Source of the DNA: Anaerolineae bacterium
Lineage (GTDB): Bacteria > Chloroflexota > Anaerolineae > Aggregatilineales > Phototrophicaceae
Direction of reading: 5' to 3'
DNA: 6,646 nucleotides
Assembly: GCA_028284565.1 (NCBI GenBank)
Contig: JANQRM010000143.1
Location: 1 to 6,646, forward strand
Part shown: piece by piece, positions 1 to 6,423 of the stretch
Layout of the letters: every line of letters starts with the position of its first letter
Position numbering within the stretch: position 1 is the first letter of the stretch
Position numbers and translations under genes: made by a program
Notes under the pieces: generated by a model
Database searches by the model: none
What the model was told of the DNA's origin: nothing
The model's input: the letters and a program-made list of their open reading frames with translations, nothing else

Positions 1-1
1 T

Positions 2-475
2 TTGCGCTTGGCGTATGTGGGTGATGGGAATAATGTCGCCGCGTCACTCGCTTATGCCACCGCCCAATTTGGGATGCACTTTTCAATTGCGACACCTGAA
101 GGCTACGAACTCCCGCCGAATGTGCGTGAAACCAGCGCGAAATTGGCAGGAAATAAAGAACTATCCGTTGAAATGACGACTCATGTAGAGCAAGCTGTGC
201 AAAATGCGGATATAATCTACACAGATACATGGGTCAGTATGGGGCAAGAAGCCGAATCTCAAGAACGTCGTGGGATATTTGAACCCTACCAAGTGAATGA
301 TGATTTGCTTAGACAAGCGAATCCCAATGCAATAGTGTTGCATTGTCTGCCTGCTCATCGTGGCGATGAAATTACGGACTCAGTGGCAGATGGGGAACAA
401 TCGGCAATATTCCAACAGGCAGAAAATCGGCTACATGCTCAAAAAGCTATCTTGGTTACTTTGTTAAAATCCTAG
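2..475 (+). CDS. argF: Ornithine carbamoyltransferase, C-terminal part (5' end outside window)
   Basis: The protein transfers the carbamoyl group from carbamoyl phosphate to L-ornithine to give citrulline, a cytoplasmic step of arginine synthesis. The visible 157 residues are the ornithine-binding half. They contain GDGNNV (7-12), the TDTWVSMG loop (74-81, the SMG loop that closes on ornithine) and HCLPAHRG (114-121, with the catalytic Cys), followed by the typical ending ENRLHAQKAIL (141-151). The SMGQE form and HCLPAHRG favour ornithine carbamoyltransferase over putrescine or aspartate carbamoyltransferases. The N-terminal carbamoyl-phosphate domain with its STRT motif lies upstream of the window, so the Leu codon at 2 is internal and not a start. 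The reading frame is intact to the TAG stop. The next gene begins 16 bases later on the same strand, which suggests a shared transcript. Whether the enzyme is biosynthetic (argF) or catabolic (arcB) cannot be told from this part alone. Confidence 0.93.
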   Translation: MRLAYVGDGNNVAASLAYATAQFGMHFSIATPEGYELPPNVRETSAKLAGNKELSVEMTTHVEQAVQNADIIYTDTWVSMGQEAESQERRGIFEPYQVNDDLLRQANPNAIVLHCLPAHRGDEITDSVADGEQSAIFQQAENRLHAQKAILVTLLKS

Positions 476-491
476 TTTTTGGTGAACTGCA

Positions 492-2750
492 ATGGCAGAG
501 AATATTCAAGAATATCAAGAGTTAATGGAAATCGGGAACGATGCCGCATGGAAAGGGCAGTGGGAAGCGGCGATTGATGCCTATACCCAAGCGGTGGAGT
601 TTGCACCAGAGGGTGATGCGGAGGCATTGATTAACTTGGGCTTGGCGTTGCTGAATAATCAGAATATCAACAAAGCTCTCAAGGTCTATAATCAAGCCAG
701 CAAAATCGCCCCGCAAGACCCGGTTCCACTGGAAGGCGCGGCGGATGCACTAGAGAAGTTGGGTCGCCTCAAAGAAGCGGCACAACAATACGTTAAAGTA
801 GCAGAAGCCTATATCGGGCTAAAAGATTTGAACCGCGCAATTGATAACTGGGAACGTGCGGCTCAACTGACACCAGCGTTGGTTAGTGTCCATGCACGGT
901 TGGCACAAGCTTATGAACGCACGGGCGATAAGAAGCGGGCGATTTATGAATATCTGACACTTGGCTTCAACTTCCGTCGGATGAATCAGACTGACAAAGC
1001 AATACAAGCAGTTAAGCGTGCCTTGCGCCTCAACCGACGGCATCCTGATGCGCTGAATATGTTGCGCGCGTTGGAATCTGGCGCAGAAGTCAGCTTGCCG
1101 GAGTTTCATGGTCCGGCTCGTGAACAGGTACAGGAAGACGATCTGGATGATTCGGGATTTTTTGAATTCGGACTCGATGATGACTTTGAAGAAGTGGGTG
1201 AAGCCGACCCGCGCGGTCCCTTGGGTGAAGCAACCGAAGATGCACTTGGTATTCTGGCGGAATTTGTTGTCGAGCAAGGCTTGGATATGTCGGTGAGTTT
1301 TGCCTTGCAAGCGATGGAACAACACCGACAAAGTTCCTTTGCCGAAGCGATTGAGTCCTACAAACAGTCACTTGATGCAGGCATGAGTCATCCAGCCTTG
1401 CGTCTGAATTTGGGCGCGTTGCTGTTATGGAGTGACCAACCTTCAGAAGGACAGAAACATTTTGGGGATGCCACGATGAACGAAACCCTCGCCGCTGGAG
1501 CATTTCATGGTTTGGGGCAATGTTATTATCAAACAGGCGATCATAAGAAAGCCAGTCGTTTCTTGATTCAAAGTTTGCAGCAAGTGGATATGCAATCGTT
1601 GGCAAATTCGTCACGGCTCGATGATGTGGGCTTGGTCTATGAAACCTTGCTCCAAACCACGAGTTCTGTACCTGATGCCGACTTGGCCCGACTCAATCAA
1701 AAATTTATCGGTTGGCTATCTGGCAAAGATTGGAAACAACGCATCCCGGAAACCCGTCGTCAGCTCGAAGAAACGGTTGGCGAAGGTGGCGGTAAAGGGA
1801 TGATCGAGTTTATTGATACCGAAAACACGGAGACGCTCGGACAATCGGTGTCGAATATTGATTCATGGATACGTCAGGGTCTCTATCAATTGGCAATGGA
1901 TGAAGCCCATCGCACGGTTGAGAATTCCCCGTATTACTTGCCTGTGCATGTTCGTATGGCAGAAATCATGATGAAAGAACGGCGTATTCGCCCAGCGATT
2001 GATAAATACAACATGGTAGCGAAGGCGTATCTGGTACGGGGTGAAAATGACCGCGCCGCTTCTATCTTGAGTGAAGTATTGGAGATGGCGCCCCTAGATG
2101 TCGAGGTACGCCTGAATCTGATGGCGTTACTCGAAGATGAAGAACGCTGGGATGAAGCCCTCGAACAATACATCGGGCTGGCGAATACCTATCAACAATT
2201 GGGCGACTTTGACCGTTCAAGTGAAACTTATACTGCCGCTGAAAAATTGGCAAAACGGGTCGATGCCGCCGATTCTAAAGTTGCAACGATTAAACATCGC
2301 ATTGCTGACATTGCACAATTACGTCTGAATACTCGTCAAGCACAAAAGGTGTATGAAGAAATCCTTGACATCATGCCCAACGATGAAAAAGCTCTGCGTA
2401 CATTGGTTGATATTTATTATTCACAGGGCAATCAAGTGGATGCGATTAAGCGTCTTGATGTGCTATTGGGAGCCTATGCCAAGAAAGGCCAGATTCAACG
2501 GATTACGCAATTGCTCGAAGAGTTGGTCCGCATGTATCCGCAAGACACTGCATTACGGTCTCGGATGGCATCCATCTACAAACGTCTTGAACGCAATGAA
2601 GATGCGATTGAACAGCTCGACGCGCTTGGTGAATTGCAACTCGAAGCGGGATTGCATCAAGATGCCGCGAATACTATCCGCCAGATTATCGACCTCAAGC
2701 CAGCACAGGTTGAACAATATCAGAAGCTCCTATCACAATTGGGAGGCTAG
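492..2750 (+). CDS. Large cytoplasmic tetratricopeptide-repeat (TPR) protein, function unknown
   Basis: This 752-residue protein has no signal peptide and no membrane segment, and is almost wholly helical. TPR-like repeats fill three blocks: about residues 10-195, 270-365 and 455-745. They are separated by a very acidic linker (about 213-240, including FFEFGLDDDFEE) and a second, Gly-containing linker (about 395-455, GEGGGKG at 430-436). Clear helix pairs include GQWEAAIDAYTQAVEFAP (22-39) and RNEDAIEQLDALGELQLEAG (701-720). Several repeats follow a 54-55-residue three-helix period instead of the usual 34. Such proteins normally act as scaffolds that bind partner proteins; no catalytic motif is visible and the partner is unknown. 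The ATG at 492 is preceded by GGTGA (481-485), a good ribosome site six bases away, and lies 16 bases after the carbamoyltransferase stop. An intrinsic terminator follows the gene. Its distance from that terminator and the gap to cdaA suggest it belongs to the upstream unit and not to the c-di-AMP genes. Confidence 0.9.
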   Translation: MAENIQEYQELMEIGNDAAWKGQWEAAIDAYTQAVEFAPEGDAEALINLGLALLNNQNINKALKVYNQASKIAPQDPVPLEGAADALEKLGRLKEAAQQYVKVAEAYIGLKDLNRAIDNWERAAQLTPALVSVHARLAQAYERTGDKKRAIYEYLTLGFNFRRMNQTDKAIQAVKRALRLNRRHPDALNMLRALESGAEVSLPEFHGPAREQVQEDDLDDSGFFEFGLDDDFEEVGEADPRGPLGEATEDALGILAEFVVEQGLDMSVSFALQAMEQHRQSSFAEAIESYKQSLDAGMSHPALRLNLGALLLWSDQPSEGQKHFGDATMNETLAAGAFHGLGQCYYQTGDHKKASRFLIQSLQQVDMQSLANSSRLDDVGLVYETLLQTTSSVPDADLARLNQKFIGWLSGKDWKQRIPETRRQLEETVGEGGGKGMIEFIDTENTETLGQSVSNIDSWIRQGLYQLAMDEAHRTVENSPYYLPVHVRMAEIMMKERRIRPAIDKYNMVAKAYLVRGENDRAASILSEVLEMAPLDVEVRLNLMALLEDEERWDEALEQYIGLANTYQQLGDFDRSSETYTAAEKLAKRVDAADSKVATIKHRIADIAQLRLNTRQAQKVYEEILDIMPNDEKALRTLVDIYYSQGNQVDAIKRLDVLLGAYAKKGQIQRITQLLEELVRMYPQDTALRSRMASIYKRLERNEDAIEQLDALGELQLEAGLHQDAANTIRQIIDLKPAQVEQYQKLLSQLGG

Positions 2751-2794
2751 CTGACACGACATGGTGAGGAACGGACGTTAAAACAGTGTATACT

Positions 2795-2830
2795 TAAAGG
2801 CACGTTGAACCTCAGCGTGTCTTTATTTTT
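2795..2830 (+). terminator. Intrinsic (Rho-independent) terminator after the TPR gene
   Basis: The arms TAAAGGCACGTTGA (2795-2808) and TCAGCGTGTCTTTA (2812-2825) pair over 14 base pairs, with two G-U pairs and a three-base ACC loop (2809-2811). The T-rich run TTTATTTTT (2822-2830) follows the GC-containing core. This is the classical shape of a plus-strand terminator. It starts 45 bases after the TPR stop and ends 34 bases before the cdaA start, so it separates the two gene groups. It could also act as an attenuator in front of cdaA if some transcription reads through. The opposite strand lacks a comparable T-run. Confidence 0.82.
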
Positions 2831-2864
2831 AGCAGAAACAATAATTTTGTAGAAACGGTTCGAT

Positions 2865-3731
2865 GTGGAAGAGTTAGTCTGGGTATTTCGGAGCATTTCT
2901 CTCCCCGATGTCATTGATATTTTTATTGTCGCGCTCCTGTTTTATGGTGTGAGTTTTCTATTTCGGGGGACTCAAGCAGTAACACTGTTGCGGGGGATGT
3001 TGCTAGTTATTGTCGGACTCATTGTTGTTGCCGCTGTCTTACGCTTGCAAGCCTTAAGCTGGTTATTGAGCAACGGCTTGACGATATTGGCAATAGCTGT
3101 GCCAGTTATCTTCCAACCGGAACTACGACGGGCTTTAGAACGCTTGGGGCGTGGTTCCGAACTCTTTAATACCCGTGCGCCAGAGCATTTGCGCGTCAAA
3201 ATTATTGATGAAATTTGCAAAGCCACTGAACGCCTCTCTGAGCGACGGCATGGGGCATTGATTGTGCTTCAGCGCAACACGCCACTGACAGAATATATTC
3301 GTACGGGCGTTCCTATCCATAGTGATGTCACGTCCGAATTGTTGCTCACGATTTTTTGGCCCAAGACAGATCTGCATGATGGGGCAATCATCATCGACCA
3401 ATTTGGCAAAATCGCCTCTGCTGCGTCTGTGTTGCCATTAACCGCCAGTCGCAATCTGCCTGATAAGAAAATGGGAACACGACATCGTGCCGCGCTAGGC
3501 ATCAGCGAAGAAGGGGATGCGATTTGTGTGGTGGTGTCAGAAGAAACTGGCAAAATCGGGATGACGAATGCGGGACGTATGATTCCGAAGCTCGATCCAG
3601 AACGTCTCAAGAATGTTCTCAATGCGTACTATGGTCCCTCTCCACGCGATCAACAAACATGGCGGCAACGACTGCGTGATTGGCTAGGTGATTTCCAAGT
3701 GCGCTGGCAATCGTGGCGGGAGCAAACCTAA
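2865..3731 (+). CDS. cdaA: Membrane-bound diadenylate cyclase CdaA (DAC domain)
   Basis: The enzyme joins two ATP molecules into cyclic di-AMP, a second messenger that controls potassium/osmolyte balance and cell-wall homeostasis. The 288 residues show three membrane helices (about 17-34, 38-59 and 65-83), the family signature FQPELRRALERLGRG (83-97), and the DAC catalytic domain with DGA (172-174, in LHDGAIII) and RHR (206-208, in GTRHRAALGISE). Both ATP-binding motifs are intact, so the enzyme should be active. Length and layout match the CdaA (YbbP) class, not DisA. The start is GTG at 2865: an in-frame stop at 2850-2852 rules out anything longer, the overlapping ATG at 2863 is out of frame, and the next in-frame ATG (residue 45) would remove the first membrane helix. 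No convincing ribosome site precedes it. After the catalytic domain there is a basic, Trp-rich tail (261-288). cdaR follows after three bases. Confidence 0.95.
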   Translation: MEELVWVFRSISLPDVIDIFIVALLFYGVSFLFRGTQAVTLLRGMLLVIVGLIVVAAVLRLQALSWLLSNGLTILAIAVPVIFQPELRRALERLGRGSELFNTRAPEHLRVKIIDEICKATERLSERRHGALIVLQRNTPLTEYIRTGVPIHSDVTSELLLTIFWPKTDLHDGAIIIDQFGKIASAASVLPLTASRNLPDKKMGTRHRAALGISEEGDAICVVVSEETGKIGMTNAGRMIPKLDPERLKNVLNAYYGPSPRDQQTWRQRLRDWLGDFQVRWQSWREQT

Positions 3732-3734
3732 GCG

Positions 3735-5021
3735 ATGCTGTCCGCGAATCGTCAATATATCCTGAATAACCTTTTTTGGTTTGTCAGTGCTTTGATTCTA
3801 GCGATTTGGGTTTGGTTTACGGCGATTACTGACCAAAACCCGATTAATGAAACCCGCTTTACTTCCATCCCAGTGCAGATTCTTGTTGATGACAGCTTTA
3901 TTGTCACGAATACGCCAACAAATACGGTTCGCGTAAATGTGAGCGCACAGCAATCCGTCCTCGATAATCTGCGACGGGATGATATTGTTGTCCGAGCCGA
4001 TTTAGAGGGCTTAACTTCCGGTACACATATTGTTCCTTTGAGTGCCGAAATTGCCCAGACGGGAGATTCGGGCTTTCGAAATGTGATTGTCAACACTCTG
4101 CCGAGTCAAATTACAGTGGTCTTAGAACGGGTGGAGACACAATTACGCGATGTCACGATTGAGGTCGTTGCTGAACCACCTATAGGTTTTACTTATGATC
4201 CCAATGAAATAGTGCCTAGCATTCGTGAAGCAGAGATTAGCGGAGCATCAAGTCTTCTACAGAATGTGGCAAGTGTTGTTGGTGAACTCGACCTGAGTAA
4301 TGAACGCAATACGACCTCAGTTGATGTGCGCCTCATACCGGTGGATGTCAATGGCAACCCCATCGGTGGGATTACGCTTAACCCACTCAATACACGGGTC
4401 AGTGTCGATGTGTCACAACGGGATGATGTCCGTCAGGTATCGGTTCGCCCCGATATTCAGATTGGGACACAACCGGAAGGTTATACATTGGCGACCTTTA
4501 GCGCACAACCACAGACGGTTTTCATTGGTGGGAATCCAGAAGATTTAGATTCCTTACCGAGTGTCTTCTTTACTGAACCTATTGACCTCACTGGGCGGAC
4601 TGAGAGCTTTGATATTTCGGTGGCGGTGTTGTTACCTAATGACAACGTCTTTATTGTTGGATCAGATAATCGGGTGGATGTGTCTATAGGTATCGAAGCA
4701 CAAATTGCTTCCACCCAGTTTAACAATCTATCGGTAGCGTGGATTGGTGTTGCCGAAGACCAACAGGTACAAATCATTCCCGAGACCGTGTCTGTGGTAC
4801 TGACTGGTCCGGTGGCAATTGTTGATAGTCTCACAGACGATGATATTCAGGTCGTCCTCGATTTGAACGGCTATGCCAATGGCAATTATGATCTCTCACC
4901 TAGTGTAATTGTCAATCAAGGGGCAATTAATCAAGAAAACACCACCTTATCGCCATCCGTAATCAATGTTATCATTACTGCAAATGCTGAAGTAACCGAA
5001 GTTCCAACTCCCGAAGACTAA
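3735..5021 (+). CDS. cdaR: CdaA regulatory partner CdaR, four YbbR domains
   Basis: CdaR proteins are anchored in the membrane with the YbbR domains outside the cell and modulate the activity of CdaA; both positive and negative effects have been reported in different bacteria. The 428 residues begin with a short positive segment and one membrane helix (about 12-31, rich in Trp and Phe), then four YbbR-like units at about 40-133, 138-228, 234-320 and 327-415. Their common core is a Gly/Ser turn, a Leu-rich stretch and a D-L-x-G/S strand, as in DLEGLTSG (89-96), DLSN (186-189), DLTGRT (284-289) and DLNGYANG (376-383). The tail ends TEVPTPED. The protein has no lysine, no cysteine, one methionine (the start) and one histidine, and is strongly acidic. 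The ATG lies three bases after the cdaA stop; only a distant GGGAG (3718-3722) precedes it, so translational coupling with cdaA is likely. Assignment rests on the N-terminal helix, repeats and position. Confidence 0.92.
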   Translation: MLSANRQYILNNLFWFVSALILAIWVWFTAITDQNPINETRFTSIPVQILVDDSFIVTNTPTNTVRVNVSAQQSVLDNLRRDDIVVRADLEGLTSGTHIVPLSAEIAQTGDSGFRNVIVNTLPSQITVVLERVETQLRDVTIEVVAEPPIGFTYDPNEIVPSIREAEISGASSLLQNVASVVGELDLSNERNTTSVDVRLIPVDVNGNPIGGITLNPLNTRVSVDVSQRDDVRQVSVRPDIQIGTQPEGYTLATFSAQPQTVFIGGNPEDLDSLPSVFFTEPIDLTGRTESFDISVAVLLPNDNVFIVGSDNRVDVSIGIEAQIASTQFNNLSVAWIGVAEDQQVQIIPETVSVVLTGPVAIVDSLTDDDIQVVLDLNGYANGNYDLSPSVIVNQGAINQENTTLSPSVINVIITANAEVTEVPTPED

Positions 5022-5052
5022 ACATAAAAACGAATCGTAAAGGTAATGAATC

Positions 5053-6423
5053 ATGGCGCGTAAACCGATTGTCGCCTTGGTTGGTCGCCCGAATGTGGGT
5101 AAAAGTACGCTATTTAATCGACTGGTGGGTGAACGTCTTGCCGTGACACACGATATTCCCGGCACGACCCGTGACCGCTTGCAAGGTGAATCCGATTGGC
5201 GTGGTGTACGCTTCAATGTCATCGATACAGGTGGTATTGAAGTCTATCAACCCTCTGGCACACGTGATGAAGCCCCCTTAGCTGAAGGCAGTATCGACTT
5301 TGTACAAGAGATTAAGACACAAGCTCTCACTGCGGTAGAGAATGCCGATGTGATTGTCTTATTGGTGGATTCTGTGCATGGTGTCACCGCCGCTGATGAA
5401 ACCATTGCGGAGATATTGCGTCGGACAGATAAGTCCGTGATTATCGCCGCCAATAAAGTGGACGACCTTAAACAATCAGACTCGGCGTTGGAGTTCTACA
5501 GCTTAGGTTTGGGGACGGTTGTGCCGATTAGTTCGATTCATGGTCTCGGTATAGGGGATTTGCTGGATGAAGTCTTTGATGCCTTGCAAAATGTCCAAGC
5601 CAATTGGGATGACGAAGACGATGAACAACTCAAAATTGCGATTGTGGGTCGTCCCAATGCTGGCAAAAGCACACTCCTCAACAAACTCTTAGGTGAAGAC
5701 CGTGCGATTGTCAGCCCGATTGCTGGGACCACCCGTGATGCTGTTGATACGGAAATCAAATGGCATGGCGCACCTGTGACGCTAATTGATACAGCTGGGA
5801 TGCGTCGGCGGGGTAAGATGGACCCAGAAGTCGAGCGTTATAGTGTCATGCGGGCAATGAAGGCGATTTCTCGTGCCGATGTTGCTTTACTCGTAATTGA
5901 TGGCGTTGAGAGTGTAACTGAGCAAGATGAACATATCGCAGGTTATGTCATTGAAGAATTTAAGAGTCTCGTGATTATTGTCAACAAATGGGATGCGGTT
6001 GAAAAAGATGCTTACACCATGACGGAATTCACTGCCAAAATTCGTGAACGTCTGCACTTTGTCAAATATGCGCCGATTATCTACATCAGTGCTTTAGAAG
6101 GACAGCGAATTCATCAGGTTTTAGAAACTGCCAACCGAGTCTATGAGACACGCTTTTTGCGGATTCCTACAGCCGATGTGAATCGGGTGCTTCGTGAAGC
6201 CCTAGAAAATCATCCACCACCCACCAAAGGCACAAAGCGACTCAAAATCTATTATGGCTCGCAAGTGCGGACGAATCCGCCAATTTTCTTGTTCCATGTG
6301 AATGATACGCGCTTGGTTCACTTTAGCTACAAACGCTATTTAGAGAATCAATATCGCAGAGCCTATGAGTTTGAAGGCACGCCAATTCGCTTGAGTTTTC
6401 GTAATCGTAAGGATAAAGATTAG
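5053..6423 (+). CDS. der: Ribosome assembly GTPase Der (EngA)
   Basis: Der is an essential double GTPase that acts in maturation of the 50S ribosomal subunit. The 456 residues give the full family layout. The first G domain has GRPNVGKST (11-19), PGTTRD (36-41), DTGG (58-61) and NKVD (134-137). An acidic linker follows (NWDDEDDEQ, 184-192). The second G domain has GRPNAGKST (199-207), AGTTRD (224-229), DTAG (246-249), NKWD (311-314) and SALEG (346-350). The C-terminal KH-like RNA-binding domain spans about 365-456. All nucleotide-binding motifs are intact. The first domain carries roughly a dozen extra residues after DTGG compared with Bacillus Der, as remembered (about 62-80). The ATG at 5053 has AAAGGT (5039-5044) eight bases upstream. 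An out-of-frame ATG at 5046 lies too close to that site and opens only five codons. The gene is 31 bases after cdaR and probably cotranscribed. Its stop overlaps that of the convergent cyclase gene. Confidence 0.97.
   Translation: MARKPIVALVGRPNVGKSTLFNRLVGERLAVTHDIPGTTRDRLQGESDWRGVRFNVIDTGGIEVYQPSGTRDEAPLAEGSIDFVQEIKTQALTAVENADVIVLLVDSVHGVTAADETIAEILRRTDKSVIIAANKVDDLKQSDSALEFYSLGLGTVVPISSIHGLGIGDLLDEVFDALQNVQANWDDEDDEQLKIAIVGRPNAGKSTLLNKLLGEDRAIVSPIAGTTRDAVDTEIKWHGAPVTLIDTAGMRRRGKMDPEVERYSVMRAMKAISRADVALLVIDGVESVTEQDEHIAGYVIEEFKSLVIIVNKWDAVEKDAYTMTEFTAKIRERLHFVKYAPIIYISALEGQRIHQVLETANRVYETRFLRIPTADVNRVLREALENHPPPTKGTKRLKIYYGSQVRTNPPIFLFHVNDTRLVHFSYKRYLENQYRRAYEFEGTPIRLSFRNRKDKD

Noticed and set aside
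819..1614. Long open frames on the minus strand inside the TPR gene (819-1331 and 1090-1614)
   Set aside because: They lie wholly opposite a well-supported coding frame, overlap each other, and their translations are rich in Arg, His, Ser and Pro with no recognisable domain; shadows of the real gene.
2789..2794. TATACT, a good -10-like hexamer between the TPR gene and cdaA
   Set aside because: No -35-like hexamer at 16-18 bases upstream (GAGGAA and neighbours), and a transcript starting from it would begin inside the terminator hairpin. CTGACA at 2751-2756 resembles a -35 but is 32 bases away.
2840..2845. AATAAT as a -10 for cdaA
   Set aside because: The first, highly conserved T is missing and no -35-like sequence lies at suitable distance; too weak to call.
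2751..2864. Possible c-di-AMP (ydaO-type) riboswitch before cdaA
   Set aside because: The gap is only 114 bases, mostly taken by a simple terminator hairpin; no multi-helix fold or known conserved core is visible.
5046..5063. Mini open frame of five codons overlapping the start of der
   Set aside because: Its ATG is only one base after the ribosome site, too close for good initiation; likely incidental.
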